Assembly: GCA_963732875.1 (NCBI GenBank) | Contig: CAVTBD010000002.1 | Location: 744,001 to 808,000 of the forward strand | DNA: 64,000 nt | Direction: 5' to 3' | From: WHSO01 sp963732875 | GTDB lineage: Bacteria > Pseudomonadota > Alphaproteobacteria > SMXQ01 | Part shown: positions 18,005 through 28,085 of the stretch, one piece after another | Layout of the letters: every line of letters starts with the position of its first letter | Numbering within the stretch: position 1 is the stretch's first letter | Made by a program: the position numbers and the translations under genes | Notes under the pieces: model-generated | Databases searched by the model: none | What the model saw: only the letters and a program-made list of their open reading frames with translations | What the model was told of the DNA's origin: nothing

Positions 18005-18987
18005 CGCCTTCCACCTTCCACGTGATTGACGGCATCGCGCGGTGCGCGACCCGAGAGCGCGGCCATGACGTTCTCCGCGGCGCAGGCCTCGATCGCCTTG
18101 CGCGCCGCCACCGTCGCCGAGCCGATGTGGGCGCCGAAACAGGTATTGGGGTGCGCCAGAAGATCGGGCGGGATTTTACGCGGCCGGTCGCTGCGCGAAA
18201 GGTCCTCGCATTCGAATGCATCGGCCGCGTAGCCGCCAAGCCGGCCGGCGGCGAGCGCGGCGGCGACCGCCGCTTCGTCCACCAGCGAACCGCGTGCGGG
18301 ATTCACCAGAAGCGCATGCGGCTTCATCAGGGCGATCCGCGCCGCATCGAACAGATGCACGGTGCCGTCATTCAAGGGAAGACACAGCACCACGATGTCG
18401 GATTCCAGCAGGAGCGCATTCAGCGGCCGCCGCTCGATGCCGTGGCCCGCGCGCGCCGCATGGTCGTCGCAATAGAGCAGACGGCAGCCGAAGCCGCGCA
18501 GGCGCTGCGCGACCGCCGAGCCGACGGCACCCATGCCGACCAGGCCGATGGTGCTGTTCTCGATGGCAAGCCCGTAGAACCGTGGCGTCCAGCCGGAAAA
18601 GGTGCCGCTGCGGACGTAGCGGTCCGCCTCGCGCAGATGGCGCGCGAGGCCGATGACGAGACCGATCGCAAGCTCCGCCGTTGGCACCGTCAGAAGGTCG
18701 GGCACGATCGTGAGCCAGACACCGCGCGCCGTACAGGCATCGACGTCGATGTTGTCATAGCCCTTGAGCGCCGCCGCGATGACGGAAAGCCGGGGCGCCC
18801 TGTCGAGAAACGCCGCATCCACACGGTCCGGCATGAACACCATCACCGCGTCGGCGCGGGCGAGCCGTTCGTCGAGCTCGGGCCCGGTAAAGCACTCGTC
18901 ATCGGGCACATGGACCTTGCCGGCCCTGCGGAGCAGAGCCGCCGTCCCCGGGAATACGCGATGGGTAACGACGATTTCGGGGCTCAT
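17986..18987 (-). CDS. ptxD: Phosphite dehydrogenase (NAD-dependent)
   Basis: This 333-residue D-2-hydroxyacid dehydrogenase oxidises phosphite to phosphate with NAD. It carries the stretches that mark PtxD: FMPDRVDA, LKGYDNIDVDACTARGVWLT and VPDLLTVPTAELAIGL. The catalytic set is complete: K75, R232 (NPARGSLVDE), E261 and H287 (GAHIGS), equal to K76, R237, E266 and H292 of the Pseudomonas enzyme. The Rossmann motif is GMGAVG (151-156), and D174 at the end of the second strand favours NAD over NADP. ATG 18987 overlaps the ptxC stop (ATGA). Together with the ABC genes this allows use of phosphite as sole phosphorus source. Confidence 0.95.
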   Translation of the reverse strand: MSPEIVVTHRVFPGTAALLRRAGKVHVPDDECFTGPELDERLARADAVMVFMPDRVDAAFLDRAPRLSVIAAALKGYDNIDVDACTARGVWLTIVPDLLTVPTAELAIGLVIGLARHLREADRYVRSGTFSGWTPRFYGLAIENSTIGLVGMGAVGSAVAQRLRGFGCRLLYCDDHAARAGHGIERRPLNALLLESDIVVLCLPLNDGTVHLFDAARIALMKPHALLVNPARGSLVDEAAVAAALAAGRLGGYAADAFECEDLSRSDRPRKIPPDLLAHPNTCFGAHIGSATVAARKAIEACAAENVMAALSGRAPRDAVNHVEGGRRCGASA

Positions 18988-20393
18988 CTTGCGACCTCCT
19001 CCGGGGCCAGCTGCATCCAGCCGACATGCTCGCGCGTCCATTCGCTGGCGCGATCGACCAGCAATACGATCACCCAGGTGATGATCAGATAGGCGATCAT
19101 CTGGCGGTAGAAGAACAGCTGTTGCGCCTCGAACAGCGCCTGGCCCAGGCCGCCGGCGCCGATCATGCCGACCACGGTGGCCTGGCGCAGGTTCCATTCG
19201 AGGCGGAACAGCGTATGCACACCGAGCGGCCCCAGCGCGAGCGGAACCGTGGCGTAGCTCGCGATCGCGAGCGGCGAGGCGCCGGTGGCGGCGACGGCGA
19301 GGACCGGCGCGGGCCGGACGTTCTCGAAGGATTCCGCGAACAGCCGCCCGAGGCAGCCGCCCGAATGAAGGCCGAGCGCCAGGATTCCGGCGAACGGCCC
19401 GACGCCGGCAACGGCGACCAGCACCAGCCCCCACACCACCTCGGGCACCGCACGCAGGGCTTCGAGGAAACGGCGTATCGGAAGCGCGAGCGCGGCGGGC
19501 GCGATGTTGCGCGCCGACAGCAGGCCGAGCGGCAGCGCCAGCACCACGCCGAGCACGGTGCCGAACAGCGCCATCTCGGCCGTTTCCGCAAGGAGCCGCG
19601 GAATCTGTCCCCACGCCGCCGCGTCGAGCTCGGGTGGGAACATCGCCGCGATGGTGCGCCCGGCATGGACAAACGACGACTGCTCGGGCAGAAACCGCCA
19701 CAGTGCATAGGCCGCCGGCGGCAACAAGGCGAGAAGCCAGCGCGGGTCGCGCCGCAGCCGCACGGTGATCTGGTCGATCGCGGCGACCATCAGCACCAGG
19801 ACGAGGATGAGCGTGGTCGTGCGGTGGAAGTCGAAGGCGTTGAGCGTCCCCACCAGTTCCGCGCCGAGACCGCCGCCGCCGACGGCACCGACGATGACCG
19901 ACGCGCGGATCGCGCTCTCGAACTCGTAGGAACCGTAGGTGAGCACGTCGCGGGCCTTGAGCGGCACGAGGCCGAAGGCGGCAACCTGGGCGCGCGAGGC
20001 GCCGGTCGCGCGCAAGGCCTCGAGCGGCCCGTTGTCGGCCGTGCGAAAAAGGTCCCCGAAGATCTTGCCCACGGCCGCCGTGTAGAAGATCGCCATGGCG
20101 ATCATACCGGCGGCGGGACCGACGCCGACGAAGATCACGCAAAAGATGGCAAGCGTCAGGTCCGGGATCGCCCGGATGCCGGAGAGCACGCCCTGGAGCG
20201 CGCCGGCGCCGGGAACCCGCGTGCCGATATAGAGCCCGAGGGGCAGGCTGAACAGGTAGGCGAGCAGCATCGCGCCCGCCGTCATGCCGATCGATTCCAG
20301 CACCGGATCGACCAGCGCCACCAGATAGTGGAGCGAGAGGTCCGGCGGAAAGAAGCTGCCCAGCAGCGCGAGTGTGGCCCCGAGACTGTCCAT
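18984..20393 (-). CDS. ptxC: Phosphite ABC importer permease, two fused PhnE-like domains
   Basis: This 469-residue inner-membrane protein is built from two PhnE-type permease halves. Each half has its own EAA-like coupling loop: EALRATGASRAQVAAFGLVP at about 125-144, and a second with AVAATGASPLAIASYATVP at about 365-385. Each loop is followed by a glycine-rich turn (GAVGGGGLGAELVG; GMIGAGGLGQALFEA). Phosphonate/phosphite permeases usually are about 270 residues and dimerise; the fused form can supply the whole membrane part in one chain. The gene lies 10 bases after ptxA and overlaps ptxD by 4. Confidence 0.9.
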   Translation of the reverse strand: MDSLGATLALLGSFFPPDLSLHYLVALVDPVLESIGMTAGAMLLAYLFSLPLGLYIGTRVPGAGALQGVLSGIRAIPDLTLAIFCVIFVGVGPAAGMIAMAIFYTAAVGKIFGDLFRTADNGPLEALRATGASRAQVAAFGLVPLKARDVLTYGSYEFESAIRASVIVGAVGGGGLGAELVGTLNAFDFHRTTTLILVLVLMVAAIDQITVRLRRDPRWLLALLPPAAYALWRFLPEQSSFVHAGRTIAAMFPPELDAAAWGQIPRLLAETAEMALFGTVLGVVLALPLGLLSARNIAPAALALPIRRFLEALRAVPEVVWGLVLVAVAGVGPFAGILALGLHSGGCLGRLFAESFENVRPAPVLAVAATGASPLAIASYATVPLALGPLGVHTLFRLEWNLRQATVVGMIGAGGLGQALFEAQQLFFYRQMIAYLIITWVIVLLVDRASEWTREHVGWMQLAPEEVAR

Positions 20394-20403
20394 GGGCAGG
20401 AAC

Positions 20404-21183
20404 TCAGGCCCGGACGGCCTGCCGCTCCGGCGACTGCGTCAGTAGTGGCGACTGCTGCCGGGATGCCGTGCGGGTGGGACGATCGTCCGAAAGGCGGCCC
20501 GCGCTCATCTCGAGGATGCGTGGGAAGTACTGCTCCGCCAGTTCCGGCTGGTGCAGCGTGCACAGGAGCGCCACGCCGTCGTGCTCGGCGAGCCGGCACA
20601 GCAGCTCGAGGACATGGTGCGCCATGCGCGGGTCGAGCGAGGCGACCGGCTCGTCGGCAAGGATCAGGAGCGGCCCCTGCACCAGGGCGCGCGCGATGGC
20701 GACGCGCTGCTGCTGTCCGCCCGAGAGCGTGCCGGCCCGTGCCTTGAGCTTTTCGCACAGCTCGACCCGGTCCAGGGCCGCGCGCGCCTCGTCCAGTTCC
20801 CTTTGCAGAGGCCAGAACAGGAAGCGCAGCGCGTGCGGATAGGACCAGCGCCCGAGCGCCCCCGCCATGACGTTATGGTAGACACGCAGGCTTTCCACCA
20901 GGTCGTGCTTCTGCGGGATGACGGCGACGGCGCGGCGCAATGCCCGCAACTCGCGCGGTCGTCCGCAGTCCAATACCTGATTGCCGATGACGATCCGCCC
21001 GGACCGGGCCGGCATGCTGCCGTTGATCGCCCTCAGGAGGGTGGTTTTGCCGGCGCCGCTCGGCCCGACCAGGGCCGCACGCTCGCCGACGCCGAGGGTG
21101 AAGGAAACATCGGCGCATGCGGGTGCCGCCGAACCCGGCGGCACCACACACAGGCCTTCGACACGGAGAAGCGAAGAGCCCAT
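20404..21183 (-). CDS. ptxA: Phosphite ABC importer ATPase
   Basis: This 259-residue ATPase has Walker A GPSGAGKTT (about 38-46), Q-loop IPQKHDLVESL, signature LSGGQQQRVAIARAL, Walker B LLILADEP and H-loop LHQ. It is of the PhnC type. ATG 21183 starts 4 bases after the ptxB stop; a longer in-frame start would overlap ptxB widely and is less likely. It powers uptake of phosphite through PtxC. Confidence 0.92.
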   Translation of the reverse strand: MGSSLLRVEGLCVVPPGSAAPACADVSFTLGVGERAALVGPSGAGKTTLLRAINGSMPARSGRIVIGNQVLDCGRPRELRALRRAVAVIPQKHDLVESLRVYHNVMAGALGRWSYPHALRFLFWPLQRELDEARAALDRVELCEKLKARAGTLSGGQQQRVAIARALVQGPLLILADEPVASLDPRMAHHVLELLCRLAEHDGVALLCTLHQPELAEQYFPRILEMSAGRLSDDRPTRTASRQQSPLLTQSPERQAVRA

Positions 21184-21187
21184 CGGA

Positions 21188-22060
21188 TCAGAACAGCCTG
21201 AGCTCTTCCGCGGTCGAGCGGATCGCGTCGTATTCGGCATTGTCGGCGGCGACGAACTTCTTGCCGCGCAGGATATTCAGAATCTTAGCGTCCGTGCCCG
21301 GCTTGAGCCTGGTGAAGGCCTTGACGACGGATTTCCGGGTCGCCGCATCGAGGTTGGCGCGGGCCGTCCAGACGTAGTCGACGAAGGGTTCGCTGATATA
21401 GAAGACACGCAGCTTCTTCGGATCCGCCTTACCGTCGCTGGTCATCTCCTTGTAAACCGTTTCGTCGCAGGCGCCGGCATCGACAGCACCGGATTCGACC
21501 GCCTTCACGGTCGCGGCATGGCTGCCGGTATAGCGGAACTTGAGATCCTTCCCGGGCACGACGCCGACCTGCTTCATGGCGCGATAAGGCATCAAATGGC
21601 CGCTGGTCGAATTGATATCGCCGAAGGCGAAGTCCTTGCCCTTCAGGTCCTTCAGACTCTTGATCGGAGAGGAAGCTTGGGTAATGAATAGGGAGTGGAA
21701 CTGGCGGTCGGTCTCGCGCTGCACCAGGGGGATGGCACCGTAGCGCTCGTGGGCCTTCACATAGGTGAGGCCGCCCAGATAGGCGATGTCCAGCGAGCCG
21801 TTGCCGAGGCCTTCCACCGTCGCGTTGTAGTTGGTCGGAATGATGAGTTGCACCGGCCGCCCCAGTGCCTTCTCCAGGTAGGCACGCAGGGGCGCTTTCT
21901 CCTCGACCGAGACCTGGGTTGCACCGGCATCCGGAATCATGCCGATCCGGATCGCGGTTTCGCCCGCCATCGCTGGCGTCGTGCCGAGGAAACCGAGGGC
22001 AAGCGCCATCCCCATGGATGTCCGGCACACCAACCTGCAAGCTGCAACACTCAGTGACAT
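21188..22060 (-). CDS. ptxB: Phosphite-binding periplasmic receptor
   Basis: This 290-residue PhnD-type receptor has a signal peptide of about 32 residues (cleavage after TPAMA). Family signs are IRIGMIPDAGATQ, the DIAYLGGLTYVKAHERYGA segment, KDFAFGDINSTSGHLMP with the Ser/Thr/Ser-Gly anion-binding turn, and the AVDAGACDETVY segment. ATG 22060 with GGGAGAG upstream is chosen; the earlier in-frame ATG would displace the signal peptide. It is first in the operon, behind the palindrome at 22097-22113. Confidence 0.92.
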   Translation of the reverse strand: MSLSVAACRLVCRTSMGMALALGFLGTTPAMAGETAIRIGMIPDAGATQVSVEEKAPLRAYLEKALGRPVQLIIPTNYNATVEGLGNGSLDIAYLGGLTYVKAHERYGAIPLVQRETDRQFHSLFITQASSPIKSLKDLKGKDFAFGDINSTSGHLMPYRAMKQVGVVPGKDLKFRYTGSHAATVKAVESGAVDAGACDETVYKEMTSDGKADPKKLRVFYISEPFVDYVWTARANLDAATRKSVVKAFTRLKPGTDAKILNILRGKKFVAADNAEYDAIRSTAEELRLF

Positions 22061-22096
22061 GGCAATCTCTCCCTTGTCCGGACCAAGCCGCGTCTT

Positions 22097-22113
22097 CATC
22101 ACGAAACGTGATG
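22097..22113. promoter_or_regulatory. Perfect palindromic LysR-type operator of the ptx operon
   Basis: CATCACG-AAA-CGTGATG is a perfect 7-base inverted repeat with a 3-base centre. It contains the LysR consensus T-N11-A (T CACGAAACGTG A) and lies 37 bases before the ptxB start. It is the obvious binding site for PtxE. The palindrome is seen; the binding is inferred. Confidence 0.65.
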
Positions 22114-22359
22114 TTAAGCACGGCTTGATCGCCGTTTCCGATGACAAGGGCGACCTTATGGAACTGGTGTTTCAGGCTGATGGCATCTGGATGAATCTAT
22201 GATGACGCCTTTCACAATCCACCCGCCGCGCGCATATCACTGATGCCGGCCACCCCACCGAGCACACGCAAAGTGGCACCGGCGGGCCGTTTTTGGCCCC
22301 CCCAAGGGCGGAAGCCGTAGCCACACGGGGATGCTATGATCCGTCCGGGAGGACCGAGC

Positions 22360-23820
22360 ATGGACGAAACCCTGTGGCATGACGGCATATCTTCCGCACC
22401 GGCAGGCGCCGGGGCGGGCCGCGTCGTGCGCGTCAGCGGCTCGGTGGTCGACGTCAAATTTCCCGAAGGCGCGCTGCCGCCCGTCAACAACCTGCTCGAG
22501 ATCGACTGGGACGGCCCGCACCGGCTGACGGTCGAGGTCCACCAGCACCTCGACCCGGTCACGGCGCGCGGCGTCGCCATGCAGGAGACCGCCGGACTCG
22601 GCTGTGGCGTCGCGGCACGCGACACCGGCGGGCCGATCCGGGTACCGGTGGGGGACGCGGTGCTGGGCCGCCTGATCAACGTGGTGGGCGACCCCGTCGA
22701 CCACGGCCCCGCCTTCGCCGACGACGTACCGCGCGCACCGATCCACCGCGCCCCGCCCCGCCTCGCCGATCAGAGCGGCGAACGCGAGCTGTTCCTCACC
22801 GGCATCAAGGTGATCGACGTGCTGGCGCCGCTGGCACGCGGCGGCAAGGCCGCGATGTTCGGCGGCGCGGGGGTCGGCAAGACGGTGCTGATCATGGAGA
22901 TGATCCGCACCACGGTCGAGAAATACGCCGGGCTTTCGGTATTCGCCGGCATCGGCGAGCGCTCGCGCGAGGGCCAGGAGTTGTGGGAGGAGTTGCGCGG
23001 CGCCGGCGTGCTGCCACGCACCGCGCTGGTGTTCGGACAGATGAACGAGCCGCCGGGGGCGCGCTGGCGCGTCGGCATGACGGCGCTGGCGGTGGCCGAG
23101 TACTTCCGCGACGTCGCGCACAAGGACGTGCTCCTGATGATCGACAACGTGTTCCGCTTCATCCAGGCGGGCGGCGAGGTCTCGGGCCTGCTCGGGCGCC
23201 TGCCGTCGCGGGTCGGCTACCAGCCGACGCTGGCCACCGAGATCGCCGAGCTCGAGGAGCGCATCGCCTCGGTCAAGGGCGCCTCGGTGACCTCGATCCA
23301 GGCGATCTACGTGCCCGCCGACGATTTCACCGATCCGGCCGTGGCCGAGACCTTCACGCACCTCGATTCGTCGATCGTGCTCAGCCGCGAGATGGCAAGC
23401 CAGGGCCTCTATCCCGCCATCGACCCGCTGTTGTCGACCTCGGTCATGCTCGACTCCCGCATCATCGGCGAGACCCACTACCGCATCGCCGAGGAGATCC
23501 GCGAGCTGATCGAACATTATCGCGAGCTGCAGGAGATCATCTCGCTGCTCGGCATGGAGGAGCTGAGCGCCGCCGACCGCAAGGCAGTGATGCGCGCGCG
23601 CCGGCTGGTGCGCTTCCTGACCCAGCCGTTCGCGGTCACCTCCCAATTCACCGGCCACGCCGGAGTGTCGGTGCCGCTCGAGGTGACGCTGGAGGGCTGC
23701 CGCGCGATCCTCGACGGGGCCGCAGACGACTGGGGCGAAAGCTCGCTCTACATGGTCGGCTCGCTCGACGACGCGCGCGAGAAGGAAGCGCGGGCCGCGA
23801 AGGACGCGGCACCGGCATGA
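22360..23820 (+). CDS. atpD: N-type F-ATPase subunit beta
   Basis: This 486-residue catalytic subunit has Walker A GGAGVGKTVL, the catalytic Glu in GERSREGQELWEEL, and Walker B LLMIDNVFRFIQAGGEVSGL, followed by RVGYQPTLATEIAELEERIAS. ATG 22360 has GGGAGGA at good spacing; an ATG 24 bases earlier lacks one. It opens a nine-gene operon in the order D-C-Q-R-B-E-F-A-G, which is the mark of the alternate N-ATPase, a laterally spread second F-type enzyme. Changes from the usual beta sequence (IDNVFRF for IDNIFRF, GERSREG for GERTREG) fit that clade. Confidence 0.95.
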   Translation: MDETLWHDGISSAPAGAGAGRVVRVSGSVVDVKFPEGALPPVNNLLEIDWDGPHRLTVEVHQHLDPVTARGVAMQETAGLGCGVAARDTGGPIRVPVGDAVLGRLINVVGDPVDHGPAFADDVPRAPIHRAPPRLADQSGERELFLTGIKVIDVLAPLARGGKAAMFGGAGVGKTVLIMEMIRTTVEKYAGLSVFAGIGERSREGQELWEELRGAGVLPRTALVFGQMNEPPGARWRVGMTALAVAEYFRDVAHKDVLLMIDNVFRFIQAGGEVSGLLGRLPSRVGYQPTLATEIAELEERIASVKGASVTSIQAIYVPADDFTDPAVAETFTHLDSSIVLSREMASQGLYPAIDPLLSTSVMLDSRIIGETHYRIAEEIRELIEHYRELQEIISLLGMEELSAADRKAVMRARRLVRFLTQPFAVTSQFTGHAGVSVPLEVTLEGCRAILDGAADDWGESSLYMVGSLDDAREKEARAAKDAAPA

Positions 23821-24284
23821 GGCTGGTGGTGACCACGCCGACCGCGATCGTGCTGGAGCGCGAGGACGTGCGCCACGTGCGCGGCGAGGACGCGACCGGC
23901 GCGTTCGGCATCCTGCCCGGCCACGCCGACTTCATCACCGTGCTTGCCGTCTCGGTCGTCACCTGGCGCGACGCGGACGGCGCCGAGCACCACCTGGCGG
24001 TGCGCGGCGGCGTACTCACCGTGCGCGGCGGCGACACGGTCGCGATCGCCACCCGCGAAGCCGTCGGCGAGGACACGCTGCAACGGCTGGGTGAAAGCGT
24101 GCTCGCGCGCTTCACCGAGGAGACCGAGACCGAGGCCCGCTCGCGCACCGCGGAAAGCCGCCTGCACGTGGCCGCCCTGCGCCAGATCCGGCGCTACCTC
24201 GACGCCGGCCGGCGCACGGTAGCGGTGGGGCTTCCGGGCGCCCCCGGCGGCGGAACCGCGCCGTCGGACGACGGTGGACCATGA
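23817..24284 (+). CDS. atpC: N-type F-ATPase subunit epsilon
   Basis: This 155-residue protein has the N-terminal beta sandwich of the central stalk subunit (MRLVVTTPTAIVLE, GAFGILPGHADFITVLAVSVV) and a C-terminal helical part. It overlaps atpD by 4 bases (ATGA) and atpQ likewise. It couples rotation of the c-ring to the catalytic head and may inhibit hydrolysis. Confidence 0.88.
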   Translation: MRLVVTTPTAIVLEREDVRHVRGEDATGAFGILPGHADFITVLAVSVVTWRDADGAEHHLAVRGGVLTVRGGDTVAIATREAVGEDTLQRLGESVLARFTEETETEARSRTAESRLHVAALRQIRRYLDAGRRTVAVGLPGAPGGGTAPSDDGGP

Positions 24285-24595
24285 GCGAGACCGGGCACGA
24301 CGCCGGCCCCGGCACCAATCACAACGGGCCGCAAAAGGAGCTCCGCCGCGCCATCCGCCTGCGCGCCGAGCGCCGCGATGCGTGGCGCCGGTCGGGCGAG
24401 CGGCCGCTGTGGCTGAACCTCTCGATGATCGGCGCGCTCGGCTGGCTGATCGTCGTGCCGACGCTGGTGGGCGTCGCGGCCGGGCGCTGGCTGGACAATG
24501 TTTTCGGCACCGGCATAACCTTCTCGGCGGCACTGATCTTCGCCGGTGCCGTGCTCGGCGGCTATTTCGCCTGGCAAAGGATGAGGAAGGAATGA
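24281..24595 (+). CDS. atpQ: N-ATPase accessory membrane protein AtpQ
   Basis: This 104-residue protein has two helices (about 48-68 and 76-97) with WLIVVPTLVGVAAGRWLDN and ISF-like GITFSAALIFAGAVLGGYFAW, resembling AtpI/AtpZ. In N-ATPase operons this gene sits between atpC and atpR and is thought to help ring assembly or divalent-cation transport. It overlaps both neighbours by 4 bases. The assignment relies on position and membrane pattern. Confidence 0.8.
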   Translation: MSETGHDAGPGTNHNGPQKELRRAIRLRAERRDAWRRSGERPLWLNLSMIGALGWLIVVPTLVGVAAGRWLDNVFGTGITFSAALIFAGAVLGGYFAWQRMRKE

Positions 24596-24876
24596 GCGCC
24601 CTCGCCCCGATCCCGCCCATGGCCGCACTAGCCTGGCTCGCCACCGGGCTCGCCGTCGGCCTGGCCTATTTCTGGCTGCTGCACCGCGCCGTGCGGGCGC
24701 TGCTGTCCCCCGGCACCGGCGGGCAAGCCTGGCCGTTCCATGTCCTGCGCTTCGCTCTCGCGGTCGCCGCGTTCGCGCTGCTCGCGCGCCAGGGGGCGCT
24801 GCCGCTGCTGCTCGGCTTCGCCGGTTTCCTGGCGGCCCGGCCGCTGGTGCGGCGCTGGGCGGAGGGCACGCGATGA
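24592..24876 (+). CDS. atpR: N-ATPase accessory membrane protein AtpR
   Basis: This 94-residue hydrophobic protein has about three helices: MAALAWLATGLAVGLAYFWL at the start, then HVLRFALAVAAFALLARQG and PLLLGFAGFLAARPLVRRW. AtpR is found only in N-ATPase operons, where an acidic or basic residue in a helix is proposed to contact the c-ring. The role is not settled. It overlaps atpQ and atpB by 4 bases each. Confidence 0.8.
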   Translation: MSALAPIPPMAALAWLATGLAVGLAYFWLLHRAVRALLSPGTGGQAWPFHVLRFALAVAAFALLARQGALPLLLGFAGFLAARPLVRRWAEGTR

Positions 24877-25547
24877 TCGGCATGAACCCCCTCACCGCGG
24901 AGGTACTGTTCCGGCTCGGCCCGGTGCCGATCACCCGCCCGGTGGTGACCACCTGGGCGATCATGGCGGTGATCGTGCTCACGTGCCGAATCGGGCTTGG
25001 CCGCGCCAAGGTCGACGCCGGACCGCTGCAGGCCGCGCTCGAGATCGTCGCCGAGACCATCGCCGACCAGCTGCGCGAGATCATCCGCCGCGATCCGTGG
25101 CCCTACCTGCCGCTGATCGGCACGCTATTCGTGTTCCTCGCGGTGGCCAACCTGTCGGCCATGATCCCGGGCGTGCAGCCGCCCACGGGGCGGATCGAGA
25201 CGCCGGCGGCACTTGCCGCGATCGTGTTCGTCTCGGTGCACTGGTTCGGTATCGCGAGCCGTGGGCCGAAGACCTATCTCCTGCATTACGTACGCCCGAA
25301 CCCGATCCTGCTGCCGCTCACCGTGCTGTCGGAGATCACGCGCACCTTCTCGCTTATGGTGCGGCTGTTCGGCAACATGATGAGCCACGAATTCATCATC
25401 GCCATGGTGGTGTTCCTGGCGGGCCTCCTGGTGCCGATCCCGTTCATGCTGCTTGGCATCCTGATCGGGCTGATCCAGGCTTATATCTTTTCGGTGCTGG
25501 CCGCCGTATTCGTGGGCGCGGCGGTCGGCAGCGTGGAACTCGACTGA
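24873..25547 (+). CDS. atpB: N-type F-ATPase subunit a
   Basis: This 224-residue stator channel protein has five to six membrane helices. The essential arginine is in LMVRLFGNMMSHEFI (about residues 165-179), followed by the last helices with GLIQAYIFSVLAAVFVGAAV, which carry the usual Q and Y near the ion path. It forms the two half-channels next to the c-ring. The ATG overlaps the atpR stop. A second in-frame ATG three codons later is also possible. Confidence 0.93.
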   Translation: MIGMNPLTAEVLFRLGPVPITRPVVTTWAIMAVIVLTCRIGLGRAKVDAGPLQAALEIVAETIADQLREIIRRDPWPYLPLIGTLFVFLAVANLSAMIPGVQPPTGRIETPAALAAIVFVSVHWFGIASRGPKTYLLHYVRPNPILLPLTVLSEITRTFSLMVRLFGNMMSHEFIIAMVVFLAGLLVPIPFMLLGILIGLIQAYIFSVLAAVFVGAAVGSVELD

Positions 25548-25558
25548 GGGGAAACGAC

Positions 25559-25801
25559 ATGACAGTGGAAATGTTCAGCATCATCGGCGCGGCCATCGCG
25601 GTCTCGTTCGGCGCCATCGGCCCGGCGCTCGCCGAAGGGCGCTCGGTCGCCGCCGCCATGGACGCCATCGCGCGCCAGCCGGAATCGGCGGGCGTGCTGT
25701 CGCGCACCCTGTTCGTCGGCCTCGCCATGATCGAGACCATGGCGATCTACTGCCTGGTGGTCGCGCTCCTGCTGCTTTACGCCAATCCGTTCGTCCACTG
25801 A
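25559..25801 (+). CDS. atpE: N-type F-ATPase subunit c (two-glutamate ion site)
   Basis: This 80-residue hairpin protein forms the rotor ring. The loop motif is ARQPE (38-42). The main ion carboxylate is E59 in AMIETMAIY. In the first helix E26 (GPALAEGRS) stands where sodium-type rings have Gln, so each site has two acidic residues. Sodium-binding Ser-Thr after the second-helix Glu is replaced by Thr-Met. N-type rings are often called sodium pumps, but a two-carboxylate site would also suit protons. GGGGAAA lies before the ATG. Confidence 0.93.
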   Translation: MTVEMFSIIGAAIAVSFGAIGPALAEGRSVAAAMDAIARQPESAGVLSRTLFVGLAMIETMAIYCLVVALLLLYANPFVH

Positions 25802-25803
25802 CC

Positions 25804-26539
25804 ATGCATATCGATCCCTGGACGATCGCGCTTCAGGCCATCAACTTCCTGGTGCTGGTATGGCTGCTGCAGCGGTTCTTCTACAAGCCGGTGCGCGCGG
25901 TCATCGACAAGCGCCGCCGGCTCGTCGAACAGGCGCTCGCCGACGCGGCGGCCAAGGGGAAGGAAGCGGACGCGGCGAAGCAGCACCTCGACGAAGAGCG
26001 CGCGCGCCTTGAGGAAGAACGCCGCGAACTGCGCAAGACGGTGCACGCCGACATGGCGCGCGAACGCGACAGGATGATCGAGGAAGTTCGAGCCGAGTCC
26101 GCGAAGATCGTCGCCGAAGCTCACGAATCGGTCGCGGCGGAGCGCGCCGGTGTGGCGGAGGAACTGCGTGGCCGCGCCGCCGATGTCGCCGTCACGCTCG
26201 CCGAGGCGCTGCTGCGCAACACCGCCATCGATCCCCTCGAGGCGGCGCTCGCCCGCCTCGAGGCGCGCCTCAAGGCGCTGACCGATGCGGACCGGGCCCG
26301 GCTCGCGGGCGAGCTCAAGGGTGACGGCGACGTGACCGTGACGACCGCGCACCCGCTCTCTGACGAGGGGCGCACCCGCTGGCAGACGCGCCTTGCCACC
26401 GCGCTGGGGGGCTCGCCCCGGTTTCGGTTCACCCACGACGCCGCGCTGGTGGGCGGCGCCGAGCTGCATTTTCCCCATACCGTGATCCGGTTCACCTGGG
26501 CCGACCAGCTGGCCCGGGCCGAGACCGCGCTGAGGCACG

Positions 26540-26556
<17 letters not shown>
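25804..26556 (+). CDS. atpF: N-type F-ATPase subunit b with delta-like C-terminus
   Basis: This 250-residue protein has one N-terminal membrane helix (about 8-26), then a long Glu/Lys/Arg/Ala coiled coil (about 35-150). The C-terminal domain (about 165-250; DGDVTVTTAHPL, RFTHDAALVGGAELHFPHTV) resembles the end of subunit delta. Ordinary b is about 160 residues. N-ATPase operons lack atpH, and no delta gene is found here, so this extended b probably replaces it in the outer stalk. It overlaps atpA by 17 bases. Confidence 0.88.
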
Positions 26557-28084
<1,528 letters not shown>

Positions 28085-28085
28085 C

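Noticed and set aside
17986..20142. 718-codon minus frame joining the ptxC region and ptxD
   Set aside because: Only the part after 18987 codes for protein (PtxD). The rest is an out-of-frame reading of ptxC.
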